This document shows, piece after piece, positions 25,469 to 34,250 of a stretch of 37,822 nt of DNA. The notes below the pieces were generated by a model. That model searched no databases. It was not told where the DNA came from and saw only the letters and a program-made list of their open reading frames with translations. The stretch is from Haliscomenobacter sp. (lineage in GTDB: Bacteria; Bacteroidota; Bacteroidia; Chitinophagales; Saprospiraceae). A program made the position numbers and the translations under genes. Each line of letters opens with the position of its first letter. Position 1 is the stretch's first letter. The stretch covers positions 1 to 37,822 of the forward strand of contig NZ_JADKCX010000103.1 in the NCBI RefSeq assembly GCF_016718685.1, written 5' to 3'.

Positions 25469-27118
25469 ATGGGTTATTTTGGCACTGATGCCCCACTTCC
25501 TGAACTGATTCCTTTTCGAGCAGGCCCCTTGAGCGGTGTGTACGAAGCAGGAAAACTGCGCTACCTACGCATCGGGCAAACCGAAATCCTGCGGATGATT
25601 TACCCGGCCATTCGGGACCGAAATTGGTCGACGGCGCCTGCGGAAATTATTGCCGAAAACCTGAACATTCAGGAAAACACTTTTTCCATTGAATATACCG
25701 CACGCTATCAACTCAACGAGATCGATTATCGCGCCACTTATACGCTGAAAGGCGACGCCGAGGGGACCTTAAGTGTGGAAATGCAGGGCGAAGCCTTGAG
25801 CACCTTTTGGCGCAACCGCATCGGTTTGTGTATCCTTCACCCCATTGAACCCTGTGTGGGAAAACCGGTTGCGATTACCCATCCCGATCAAACCCAAACG
25901 CAATCCGTTTTTCCGGAGTTGATTAGCCCTCATCAGCCCTTTTTGGAGATACAGGCCATGGCCTGGAGCCCGAAGGATGGTGTAGAAATTCAGCTGCATT
26001 TTGAGGGAGAAATTTTTGAAACCGAAGACCAGCGCAACTGGACCGATACCTCTTTTAAAACCTACAGCACCCCTTTGAGGATTCCCATTCCGGTGGAGGT
26101 GCAAAAAGGTGAACAGCTCTACCAAAAATTGGTTTTGCAGTGCAAGGTCAGTCCGGCATTTGAACCCGGTAATTTGGATGAAAACGTTCAGGTTTACCCG
26201 ACGGAGAAATTTTTTCCTTTTCCAGCTTTGGGCACGGTGATCAATCATGGAGGCCTGCCATCCAGAGCTTTTGATCAAATGAACCAGCTAGGTTTGTCTT
26301 TTTTGCAGGTACAGCTGCGCCTGGACGATGCGGATTTTTTACAACACCTCAAAAAAGCCTTGGCCAGCGCACAATCCTTGTCCATTCAACTGGGGATATC
26401 GGTTTTTTTTGGCGAAGAGACGGAATTGTTCACACTTTTGGAGGCATTGAAGCCGCAGCTCCAGCACATTCATCACCTGTGTATTTTGTCGGCCAATGAT
26501 CCTGTCCCCGGTGTCGAATTACAGGAAAGCATTTACCTGCATTGCAAACAGGCCTTCCCGCAATTGCCAGTAGGGCTTGGTACGGATGGTTTTTTTACGG
26601 TGTTGAACCGGAATCGTCCCTCAACGACCCAGTTTGATTTTCTACAATTTTCCCTCAACCCACAAGTACACGCGGTGGATACCCGCACTTTGATTGAAAA
26701 CCTGGTCGCACAACGCGATGTGGTGCGTACAGCTCAAAGTTTTGCCGAGGGCAAGCCCATCTACGTCTCGCCAGTTACCCTGCGCGCGCGCAACAACCCC
26801 AATCCTGCGGATACCATTGATCCGCGACAGCACAGTGCTCTGGTCGCAGCCTGGACCTTAATCAGTTTGAAATACCTGGCACCTTGTGCGGCGCTGACCT
26901 ACTTTGAAGCGATAGGGGAAAAAGGTTTGTTGCCCAGTAATGGTACTTCGCCTTTGGCTGATTATTGGCAACAAATTGCCGCATTTCAGCCCGTCCGCAT
27001 CGTGGATACTCATTCCAGCGATCCGCTGAAAAAGGATTTGTTGCTGTTGGAGAATGAGCGGATGGAACGATTGGGGTTTGAGGTGGATTTTGAATTGGGG
27101 GAAATTCGGGTGCAATAG
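25469..27118 (+). CDS. Putative D-apionolactonase (ApnL-like)
   Basis: 549 residues, intact, no signal peptide, so cytosolic. ApnL hydrolyses D-apionolactone to D-apionate. The protein does not look like common lactonases. It has an N-terminal beta-rich part with LRYLRIGQTEILRMIYPAIR, RDRNWST (49-55), YRATYTLKGDAEGTLSVEM and RIGLCILHPIEP, then the distinctive block FETEDQRNWTDTSFKTYSTP (183-202). The C-terminal half looks TIM-barrel-like (FDQMNQLGLSFLQVQLRLDD, HHLCILSANDPVPGVEL, FLQFSLNPQVHAVDTRTLIE, ALTYFEAIGEKGLLPSNG). From memory the RDRNW and EDQRNWTD blocks are hallmarks of the ApnL family. It is the last operon gene, 2 bases after the SBP, and is followed by hairpin F. Confidence 0.75.
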   Translation: MGYFGTDAPLPELIPFRAGPLSGVYEAGKLRYLRIGQTEILRMIYPAIRDRNWSTAPAEIIAENLNIQENTFSIEYTARYQLNEIDYRATYTLKGDAEGTLSVEMQGEALSTFWRNRIGLCILHPIEPCVGKPVAITHPDQTQTQSVFPELISPHQPFLEIQAMAWSPKDGVEIQLHFEGEIFETEDQRNWTDTSFKTYSTPLRIPIPVEVQKGEQLYQKLVLQCKVSPAFEPGNLDENVQVYPTEKFFPFPALGTVINHGGLPSRAFDQMNQLGLSFLQVQLRLDDADFLQHLKKALASAQSLSIQLGISVFFGEETELFTLLEALKPQLQHIHHLCILSANDPVPGVELQESIYLHCKQAFPQLPVGLGTDGFFTVLNRNRPSTTQFDFLQFSLNPQVHAVDTRTLIENLVAQRDVVRTAQSFAEGKPIYVSPVTLRARNNPNPADTIDPRQHSALVAAWTLISLKYLAPCAALTYFEAIGEKGLLPSNGTSPLADYWQQIAAFQPVRIVDTHSSDPLKKDLLLLENERMERLGFEVDFELGEIRVQ

Positions 27119-27200
27119 CTCTCACGCAGTCTTTATATCAAAAGGTTTAGCAGCTACATAAACACAACGAATGGGTTGGATTCGGCTTCGCCAAATCGTT

Positions 27201-27339
27201 TAAACACGACGTCACGACGGAACACGACCCGATCTTGCGCTACGGCTCAGTGTATCGACGCTTTGCGTCGTTGAGGCGGTAGCCATTTCGTCGTGTCGTC
27301 GTTCCGTCGTGTCGTCGTTCCGTCGTGACGTCGTGTTTA
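27201..27339. repeat. Word-hairpin F between convergent apnL-like and ribE genes
   Basis: Arms 27201-27223 and 27317-27339 are perfect 23-base reverse complements. They repeat CACGACG/CGTCGTG words, and the right side also has a direct repeat of GTTCCGTCGTG. The loop contains an inner hairpin CGACGC-TTT-GCGTCG (27257-27271) and a CTACGGCTCAGTG segment like the loop of hairpin B. A short GCAGC-GCA-GCTGC stem follows near 27350. Confidence 0.85.
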
Positions 27340-27384
27340 TAAAAAAAGCAGCGCAGCTGCTTGCTGCGTAATATGAGTTAGTAA

Positions 27385-27979
27385 CTAACCAGGCATCGCC
27401 TTAAAATACAACTGCGCATACCGCGCAATGTACTTCCCAATCACATCGAATTCCAGATTCACCAAATCCCCTTCGCGAATCGATTGAAAGGTGGTATGTT
27501 CATAGGTATAAGGAATGATCGACACCGAAAACAGATCATCCACCGGGCTCACCACCGTCAAACTCACCCCATTGATACAAATTGAACCTTTGTCCACCAA
27601 CAAATGCTCCTCGCTTGGCGTGTAGCGGAAATGAAAATTCCAACTCCCATCGCGGTCTTCCACTTTGGTACACACACCCGTTCCATCCACATGGCCTTGC
27701 ACAATGTGGCCATCCAGGCGACCATTGGACAGCATGGCGCGTTCCAGGTTGACTAAACTGCCTACTTGCCATTGGCCCAAATTGCTGCGCTTCAGGGTTT
27801 GCGTACACGTGTGTACATTTTCCTCAATGCCCACTGAGGAAGCCGCCTGGGATGACACTTTGACTTTGATCGATTTTGAGTTCGGGAGAAATGCCAGAGG
27901 CAATGCTGAAATGCACATTGCTGCCTTCCTGACGGATTTGTTTGACTGTGCCGAGTGACTCGATGATGCCGGTGAACAT
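27385..27979 (-). CDS. ribE: Riboflavin synthase (alpha subunit), frameshifted
   Basis: It dismutates two 6,7-dimethyl-8-ribityllumazine molecules to riboflavin. Start ATG at 27977-27979 gives MFTGIIESLGTVKQIRQEGS, the hallmark N-terminus, then VHFSIASGISPELKIDQS. The frame breaks near 27855, damaging the first SVxxNGVCLTV-like loop, and resumes with ENVHTCTQTLKRSNLGQWQV, GSLVNLERAMLSNGRLDGHI, VQGHVDGTG, LVDKGSICINGVSLTVV (second barrel repeat) and FEFDVIGKYIARY-like LEFDVIGKYIARYAQLY. About 198 residues, normal length. More than one base seems changed at the break. Being a riboflavin gene, a sequence error is the simplest reading. A -7 box lies 19 bases upstream of the start. The gene symbol ribE/ribC differs by organism. 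Confidence 0.88.
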
Positions 27980-27997
27980 AAAGATTGAATTTGCTTG

Positions 27998-28005
27998 CAA
28001 ACATA
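27998..28005 (-). promoter_or_regulatory. Bacteroidota -7 box (TATGTTTG) of ribE
   Basis: On the minus strand TATGTTTG fits TAnnTTTG and ends 18 bases before the ribE start codon. The -33 region shows no clear TTG. No FMN riboswitch fold was seen in the short leader. Confidence 0.45.
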
Positions 28006-28138
28006 AACAAGCACGGGGGAGAGGAAGGCCAAAGCTTTAGGAATTTTGAGTGGGGCACCAACTTGTTGGAACTGGCGTTAGCGTGCCTTTTTTGTAGTAG
28101 ATTTGAGGGCTTTCAAGCTTAAATTTTTGTAATCTTAG

Positions 28139-30835
28139 ATGCCTATGAAAACCCTCATTAAGATGAAAAAGAGCCATGTCTATGTTTTATTTGTACTGTT
28201 ATTGATGCTGATCAATTGCAAAACGGGCAATAAGTTAGCTTATAATCTTTCCTCAAAAGACCTGGCCGATGCCGAAAAAGGCCTAGATCACGCAGGCTTT
28301 ATCCGCGATTTTGACCATAAAGCATTGGCGCGGGGGGAAAGAATCTACAATGCCAACTGCATCAATTGTCATGGAGATGAAGAAAACGAAGGCTCCATTC
28401 CGCTGTCCTTAAAGTTTTGGTCCGAGCCCTTCAAAGCAGGTAATGATGCATATGCCATGTATCAAACCATTACCAAAGGCTATGGCTCCATGCCACCGCA
28501 AGTGGCCCTCAGTCCCCAGGAAAAATACGACGTAATCCACTACATTCAAACCGAATTTGTATCCAAAAATAAAACTTCAACGCTGCCAAAAGTAACGCCC
28601 GAATACCTTTCTGCGCTGCCCAAAGGGACATCGAGAGGCCCCGCCATTAAACCTTACCAGCCTTGGGCAGACATGGATTATGGGAATTTCCTGATGAATA
28701 CTTACGAATTGGCAGACGAAAAAACGGGGATTCCCCGCTATCATTCCCCCGGCCCATCCCCTTTCCGGGACGAAGACTACTCGAAAAACAATTTTGCTTA
28801 CAAAGGTATTGCCGTACGTTTGGACAAAGGTGCCGGTGGGGTTTCAAAAGGCAAAGCATGGATGGTTTTTGACCACGACCTCATGCGCGTGGCGGGGGCA
28901 TACACTGGCGAAGGTTTTATCGATTGGAACGCCATATTGCTCAACGACAAACACGAAACTTACCCCCGAACCATCGGTAAACTACACTTTGAAACGCCCG
29001 TAGGCCCAGGTTGGGCAAACCCAAGCACCGGAAAATTTGACGACCCTCGCTTTGAAGCGCGTGATGGAAGAAAGTTTGGCCCTTTGCCTAAATCCTGGGC
29101 CAATTACCAGGGGCTTTATCATTTTGAAGACCAAGTCATCCTTGCTTATACCGTTGGTGAATCGGCTATTTTAGAAAAATTCGGATTTGTCAACCCGTCT
29201 GTTTTTACCCGCACCCTGAATGTTTCACCTTCCAGTTCAATTTTGAAAATGCGTGTGGCCAATCTGCCCGCCAAAGTAAGTGTCAAGGGTAAAGGAGCTA
29301 CGCTGGTAGAGGAAAATGGGCAGATTTTCATGCAGATTAATGCCAAAGAGGCCGTAAAAATTTGTGTATTCATTGGCGATAAGGATGCTGAGTTTTCTGA
29401 AAAGGATTTGGCTGAGCCCGAATCCTTGCTCAAATACACCACAGGAAAAAGTCGTGCTCATTATCCTGAAATCATTAAAACCGCTGCGATCAAAGGGAAA
29501 GAAGATGGTCCATTTGCCGTTGATCAACTTACCCCACCCTTTGAAAATCCCTGGGCTTGTCGAATGAAATTGAGTGGCATTGATTTCTTCAAAGATGCCA
29601 ATACCGCCGCTGCCTGTGCCACCGATGGTGACATTTGGTTGATCAAAGGGCTTTTAAACCCTGAAGGGGTATTGACCTGGCAACGAATTGGTTCGGGACT
29701 GTTTCAACCTTTGGGCATTAAGATAGTGGATGAAAAAATATACGTCACTTGCCGGGACCAATTGGTACGCTTGCGGGATTTGAACGGAGATATGGAAACC
29801 GACTTTTATGAAAGCTTCAACCATGATCATCAGGTAACCGATCATTTCCATGAATTTGCCATGGGGTTGCAAACCGACCAGGCCGGTAATTTTTATTACG
29901 CCAAAAGTGGCAGGCACGCCAGGGAGGCGCTCATTCCACAACACGGTACTTTGCTAAAAGTTAGTGCCGACGGCGCCCAAACAGACATCATTGCCACGGG
30001 TTTTAGAGCAGCCAATGGGGTTTGTATCAATCCTGATGGTAGCTTTATCGTAACCGACCAGCAGGGATATTGGAACCCGATGAACCGCATCAACTGGGTC
30101 AAAGGGGTAGGCAAGTTTTATGGCAATATGTGGGGCTACAATCCGCCCAAGGACTCATCCCGGGCAGCCATGGAGCAGCCCTTGGTGTGGGTCGATATGC
30201 AATATGACCGCTCGCCCTCCGAAATGGTGTGGGTAGACAGTAAAAAATGGGGCGCATTGAATGGTGGCCTGCTGAGCCTTTCTTACGGCTATGGCAAGAT
30301 TCAGTATGTGTTAAAAGAATCCGTAAATGGGCAAGAACAAGGGGCGGTGATAGATTTGCCGGGGATAAAATTCCTTACCGGGGTCATGCGGGGCAGGTTT
30401 AATCCAGCCGATGGTCAACTGTACGCTTGCGGAATGTCGGCCTGGGGCACCAACCAAATGATGCGTGGCGGCGGTTTGTACCGGGTGCGCTATACGGGCA
30501 AAACACTCCCGATTCCAGTGAAAATGCAGGTGCTCGAAGGGAGTATAGTGCTGGATTTCGATACCCAATTGGACCAAACCGCCGCCTCCGATTTGACCAA
30601 TTTTGCAGTAAAAACCTGGCAATTGTTGAGAAGTAAAAAATATGGATCAGAACGATTAGACCAGAAAGTTTTGGAGGTAAGGAAATCCCAAGCGGAGGGA
30701 GGGCGTTTGACATTAAGCATTAAAAACCTAGAAAAAGTGGACGTAATCACCATCGATTACAACATCAAAAACGCCAATGGCGAGCCGTTGAAAGGTTCAA
30801 TACAAGGCACCATTCATCAACTGAAAACTTACTGA
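28139..30835 (+). CDS. Cytochrome c / DUF6797 domain lipoprotein
   Basis: 898 residues. A signal segment (KKSHVYVLFVLLLMLINC) ends in Cys27, probably a lipoprotein. A c-type cytochrome domain follows with haem motif CINCH (74-78), and Met in YGSMPPQV is a likely axial ligand. Then comes a large region with PWADMDYGNFLMNTYEL, YKGIAVRLDKGAGGVSKGKA, FDHDLMRVAGAYTGEGFIDW and LGPGWANP-like VGPGWANPSTGKFDDP, matching my recollection of the DUF6797 type. The C-terminal half looks like a beta-propeller dehydrogenase (DGDIWLIKG, LFQPLGIKIVDEKIYVTCRD, GFRAANGVCINPDGSFIVTD, FYGNMWGYN). This combination is often seen in predicted periplasmic sugar or polyol oxidoreductases, but the substrate is unknown. 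It is divergent from ribE. It may or may not belong with the apiose locus. Confidence 0.75.
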   Translation: MPMKTLIKMKKSHVYVLFVLLLMLINCKTGNKLAYNLSSKDLADAEKGLDHAGFIRDFDHKALARGERIYNANCINCHGDEENEGSIPLSLKFWSEPFKAGNDAYAMYQTITKGYGSMPPQVALSPQEKYDVIHYIQTEFVSKNKTSTLPKVTPEYLSALPKGTSRGPAIKPYQPWADMDYGNFLMNTYELADEKTGIPRYHSPGPSPFRDEDYSKNNFAYKGIAVRLDKGAGGVSKGKAWMVFDHDLMRVAGAYTGEGFIDWNAILLNDKHETYPRTIGKLHFETPVGPGWANPSTGKFDDPRFEARDGRKFGPLPKSWANYQGLYHFEDQVILAYTVGESAILEKFGFVNPSVFTRTLNVSPSSSILKMRVANLPAKVSVKGKGATLVEENGQIFMQINAKEAVKICVFIGDKDAEFSEKDLAEPESLLKYTTGKSRAHYPEIIKTAAIKGKEDGPFAVDQLTPPFENPWACRMKLSGIDFFKDANTAAACATDGDIWLIKGLLNPEGVLTWQRIGSGLFQPLGIKIVDEKIYVTCRDQLVRLRDLNGDMETDFYESFNHDHQVTDHFHEFAMGLQTDQAGNFYYAKSGRHAREALIPQHGTLLKVSADGAQTDIIATGFRAANGVCINPDGSFIVTDQQGYWNPMNRINWVKGVGKFYGNMWGYNPPKDSSRAAMEQPLVWVDMQYDRSPSEMVWVDSKKWGALNGGLLSLSYGYGKIQYVLKESVNGQEQGAVIDLPGIKFLTGVMRGRFNPADGQLYACGMSAWGTNQMMRGGGLYRVRYTGKTLPIPVKMQVLEGSIVLDFDTQLDQTAASDLTNFAVKTWQLLRSKKYGSERLDQKVLEVRKSQAEGGRLTLSIKNLEKVDVITIDYNIKNANGEPLKGSIQGTIHQLKTY

Positions 30836-30873
30836 AAACTTAAACAAGCATTAAAAAAGGGTGGAGAAAAACA

Positions 30874-30929
30874 CCCCTGCGGTGAAAGAAGAAATGAGTA
30901 TTTGATGTTCTATTGTGGCACCGCAGGGG
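30874..30929. repeat. Hairpin G after the DUF6797 gene
   Basis: CCCCTGCGGTG (30874-30884) pairs perfectly with CACCGCAGGGG (30919-30929). Outside it, AAAAACAC and GGTGTTTTGTTTT give further broken pairing, and the T-rich right flank could serve as a terminator for the plus-strand gene ending at 30835. Confidence 0.65.
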
Positions 30930-31044
30930 ATTGGGTAGGTGTTTTGTTTTACCTAAAAGGATTACATGTAGGGATCAAAAGAACAGGTGGTTTAGCTTTA
31001 CATAAACCGGAGTTTGGTAGATTCAATTGGGATTTTAGGTGTTG

Positions 31045-31108
31045 TCAATGTTCATGTTTCAAAAATAGGCGATGTCCATCAGTGAAATACAGGAAAGACA
31101 TGAACATT
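31045..31108. repeat. Hairpin H downstream of the LytTR regulator gene
   Basis: TCAATGTTCATGTTTC (31045-31060) pairs with GAAAGACATGAACATTGA (31091-31108) with a two-base bulge. It lies 57 bases beyond the minus-strand stop at 31166. The rest of 30930-31165 holds no supported gene. Confidence 0.65.
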
Positions 31109-31165
31109 GAGGATCGACTAACAACTTGTGCCGATTTAAAAACACACTACTCTTACGTGAAATTG

Positions 31166-31897
31166 CTACGCCGTAAAGGCATCGATCCAGATCAAAAAAT
31201 CGCGCAGTCGCTGCTGGGCCACCGGGACTTTGACCCCTGTACTCAAAACGATACAAGATTCTTTGTTGTCGTATTGGCGAATGAACTTATAATTGACCAG
31301 ATCGCCGTTGTGTACCCGAAAAAAACCCTGACCCGCCAGTGTTTTTTCAAAAATTCCCAGATTCCGGCCCGCAGCCACAGTATGTTTATCAATGAGGTAA
31401 AAACGGGTGATGGGGCCATCTGCTTTCAGGTAACAAATGTCTTCAATTTGCAACAAATCAAAACCGGATTGACTGGAAATTCGGATGTAGGTCGGTGCTT
31501 TTTTGTTCAACTCCGCAATTTGGCTTTCCAGATTATGGGCCATATATTTCTCTACGGCCTGCTTCAAACGATCTGATTCTACCGGTTTTAGCAAAAAATC
31601 TACGGCATCAACTTCAAAGGCTTGAGCACCGAACTGGGGATAAGCCGTTACAAAAATGATGGCCGGTGAAAACCCTTCATCTTTCAGACTTTTGGCCAGG
31701 TCAATGCCTTTAATTTCGGGCATTTCGATGTCCAAAAAAACCAGATCCGGCCTAAGCTCTAGAATGGCGGCTTTGGCTTCAATGGCCGAGCGAAATTGTT
31801 TGATGACCACTACGTCGGGACAATAATTGGCCAGATCGCGCTCCAGGATGTCCAGGGCATCTTGTTCATCATCAACTAGGATGGTTTTGATCATCAT
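31166..31897 (-). CDS. LytTR-family response regulator
   Basis: 243 residues. The receiver domain has the acidic pair in ILVDDEQDALDILE, the phospho-acceptor Asp56 in LVFLDIEMPEIKG, Thr in IIFVTAYPQFGAQAF and Lys in FLLKPVESDRL. From about residue 140 the LytTR DNA-binding domain reads YIRISSQSGFDLLQIEDICY, FYLIDKHTVAAGRNLGIFEK, GFFRVHNGDLVNYKFIRQYD and LSTGVKVPVAQQRLRDFL. It should be phosphorylated by the kinase encoded 11 bases upstream and bind DNA as a dimer. Target genes are not visible. The start could be either of two adjacent Met codons. Confidence 0.92.
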   Translation of the reverse strand: MMIKTILVDDEQDALDILERDLANYCPDVVVIKQFRSAIEAKAAILELRPDLVFLDIEMPEIKGIDLAKSLKDEGFSPAIIFVTAYPQFGAQAFEVDAVDFLLKPVESDRLKQAVEKYMAHNLESQIAELNKKAPTYIRISSQSGFDLLQIEDICYLKADGPITRFYLIDKHTVAAGRNLGIFEKTLAGQGFFRVHNGDLVNYKFIRQYDNKESCIVLSTGVKVPVAQQRLRDFLIWIDAFTA

Positions 31898-31908
31898 TGT
31901 TTTTGGGT

Positions 31909-34032
31909 TTATTGACCAGCGAATGAACCACCAGCACTGAGGGGGTTCATTCGCTGGTTATGGAGTGAAAAAAGGATTTCAACACGAGTACCACGGGGTT
32001 CACCACGTTCTACTAAGTCGATGATGTCGATTTTGGATTGTACATTAAAACGTTCGTTGAACAATTTGAGTCGATCGGCACACAAACCCATGCCCACTCC
32101 TGTACCCGCAGAGATTCCTTCTTTGGCTTTTAATGCCGCAGCAGGACGGCCAATTCCATTGTCCTCAATGGCCAGAATCACCCCTCCTGATGCTTGTTTT
32201 TCTACCGAAATGCTGAGCTCCTGTGTCGGGTGGTTGTCTTTAAATGCATGTTTGATCGCATTTTCGGCATAAGGTTGCAACAACATGGGGGGCAACTGTA
32301 GCTGGTCCAGCGATACTTCTGGGTCAATTTGAAATACCACTTTAAAGCGGTCGCGAAAACGCAATTGCTCCAGATCGAGGTACAATTTTAGTAGCTCCAG
32401 TTCTTCTTGCAGGGAAATGGCCGATTTTTCGGTCATTTCAAAAATCTGCCCCAGCAGGATGCCCAGTTTGGACAAATAAAGACTGGCGTCAGCTGTTTTA
32501 TCCCGAGCAATGAGGTTGCGAATCGAATTGATACAATTGGCGACAAAATGAGGCTTGAGTTGTTCGCGGAGCGCCAGGAGTTCGGTCTCAGCCAGGGCCT
32601 GCTGTTTTTGGGTTTCAATACCCGTAATGCGTTGTTGGATCAGGCCGTCACTTTGTTGATGGAGCTCGTGTTTGCGCAGGTCCAATTCGTGTTTTTTGGC
32701 CAGACTCAGTTTTTTGGCGTGGGTAGCATTCTCTTTTGCGGTTTTTAGGGCCAGATTTTGAGCCTCATTGCGTTCGTGCAGAATGGCATGATGCCGAAAA
32801 CTGAGGGCTACCGCCAAGCACAGGATATCGATTACCACTGCAAAATGCAAAGGCATGTCTCCAATGTGCAGAAAAGTCAAAGGACTCTCCTGACCTACCC
32901 GGGTTCCGACATAGTTGCCCAGAATCGTCCCGACTGCGGCGAAAAAGGAGCCCAAAAGCACCCAACTCACCATGAGTCCCAGTTTGCGTTGATACAGTTT
33001 GAAAAAATTCCACAGCCAAAAGATCGCCAGCGGTGCCAATACGGTTTGCATAAAATCCAGTCTTTCCCAGTAAAATTTAATGACGTAATGTACCGGAATC
33101 AAAGCAACCAAAATCAGGTTACTCCAAAGGATGAATTGCTGTAGCCAGGGCCAGCGCACCTTATCCCGCAACAGGTAATAAATAAAAATTTGATAGGCCA
33201 CAAATGAAAGGATGTAAACTGGCGCGCGCAAATGTTGCCACCACCAGGAACTGCCTTCCAGGTAGAGTCCCAGATCCAAAAAGGATTGACCTTTTTCCAG
33301 CCGCCGAAAAAGTAAAAGCCACATTAGGCTCAAATAGAGTACGTAGTAGAGGAAAGCCACGTCGCGTTGTTGTACGTATTGAATGAAGCTCAGCAAGATA
33401 GAAAACCCTAAAAAGCTCAGCATGGCCACATAAAACATCATGTAACGAATAGCGGGCATGGCGGTCAATTGCTGGTAACCACGGGCGCTATACAGCACAT
33501 AATCGTGCTTTTTGGCCACGTTGCTAATGGTGAGTACAGTGTCCTGCCGGCCGGGAGGAATCACCAGCAAAATTTTCCCCTCTTCTGGACGGTACACCAA
33601 AGTATGGTGCGATTGTACCTTCCAACTATTGATTTCATGGTAAAAATGCACCGGTTTTGCCCCTTCACGAAGCAGCATGCCAAATCTCAATCTGGTTTTT
33701 AAACTGGGGAGGGGAAAAATCAGTCGACAGGTATCTTTTCCAGGGTTTTTGAGTACAAAAACACTGAGTACTTGCATTCCATCCAGGGGGAGTTTTTCCC
33801 GTTGTAGCCCCCCATTCTTGCCCTGCATGCGGTACCAGCTGGCCACATTTTTGGCGTCGATGGGCAATGCTTTGTCGTATGCAAAAACCTGGGGTACAAA
33901 ACGATAAGCCAAGCCTTCGAGCGTCAAAGGGCGATTGAGTACCGCCGAAGTATGGATGGCTTCTTGCGCAGCTACCCAGTGCACCATACAGCACAAGCAA
34001 ACCATCAACCCCTGTTTGGACACCGCTTTCAT
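31909..34032 (-). CDS. 7TM-DISM sensor histidine kinase (LytS-like HisKA_7TM/His_kinase type)
   Basis: 707 residues, intact. A signal peptide (LMVCLCCMVHWVAAQ) leads into a periplasmic 7TMR-DISMED2-type sensor (about 25-185; LEGLAYRFVPQVFAYDKA, FVLKNPGKDTCRLIFPLPS). Seven membrane helices span about 195-415. A coiled coil follows (NLALKTAKENATHAKKLSLA), and then the LytS-type kinase core with phospho-acceptor His495 in LREQLKPHFVANCINSI. The ATPase has its N box in LLQPYAENAIKHAF and glycine loops EDNGIG and GTGVGMGL. Such sensors respond to unknown, often carbohydrate-like ligands. It pairs with the LytTR regulator 11 bases downstream. A paralogue lacking the catalytic residues lies upstream. 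Confidence 0.92.
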   Translation of the reverse strand: MKAVSKQGLMVCLCCMVHWVAAQEAIHTSAVLNRPLTLEGLAYRFVPQVFAYDKALPIDAKNVASWYRMQGKNGGLQREKLPLDGMQVLSVFVLKNPGKDTCRLIFPLPSLKTRLRFGMLLREGAKPVHFYHEINSWKVQSHHTLVYRPEEGKILLVIPPGRQDTVLTISNVAKKHDYVLYSARGYQQLTAMPAIRYMMFYVAMLSFLGFSILLSFIQYVQQRDVAFLYYVLYLSLMWLLLFRRLEKGQSFLDLGLYLEGSSWWWQHLRAPVYILSFVAYQIFIYYLLRDKVRWPWLQQFILWSNLILVALIPVHYVIKFYWERLDFMQTVLAPLAIFWLWNFFKLYQRKLGLMVSWVLLGSFFAAVGTILGNYVGTRVGQESPLTFLHIGDMPLHFAVVIDILCLAVALSFRHHAILHERNEAQNLALKTAKENATHAKKLSLAKKHELDLRKHELHQQSDGLIQQRITGIETQKQQALAETELLALREQLKPHFVANCINSIRNLIARDKTADASLYLSKLGILLGQIFEMTEKSAISLQEELELLKLYLDLEQLRFRDRFKVVFQIDPEVSLDQLQLPPMLLQPYAENAIKHAFKDNHPTQELSISVEKQASGGVILAIEDNGIGRPAAALKAKEGISAGTGVGMGLCADRLKLFNERFNVQSKIDIIDLVERGEPRGTRVEILFSLHNQRMNPLSAGGSFAGQ

Positions 34033-34060
34033 ACTGTAAGGTTTTTTGCTATGCTAAGTA

Positions 34061-34175
34061 ACGCAGAAAAACTAAGTTCCCGATTTTGGGTTTTGAATAG
34101 GAAGTCGAACGGCTCATTTCAAGTGAGTTTTCTATTCAAAAGCCTCAAAAAAAATCGGGAAGTAATTTTTTGCGT
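34061..34175. repeat. Hairpin I between pseudokinase and kinase genes
   Basis: Segment 34061-34100 pairs imperfectly with 34132-34175: blocks ACGCA/TGCGT, TTCCCGATTTT/AAAATCGGGAA and TTTTGAATAG/CTATTCAAAA match in order, with small insertions between. A small inner dyad CTCA-N7-TGAG sits in the loop. It lies 75 bases beyond the pseudokinase stop and just upstream of the kinase start (34032). Confidence 0.65.
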
Positions 34176-34250
34176 CATACTAAGGTGTTTTTGAAACTTT
34201 TGAACCGGCTTTTTAACAAACTCATGTACTTATCAAATAATTCCCCACTT

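Noticed and set aside
27340..27384. FMN riboswitch or other RNA element by ribE
   Set aside because: This lies at the 3' end of ribE, not in its leader, and only a short GCAGC stem is seen; the true leader near 27980-27995 is too short for an FMN riboswitch.
30902..31576. 224-residue plus-strand ORF
   Set aside because: It is mostly antisense to the LytTR regulator and the rest covers hairpins G and H; composition is not protein-like.
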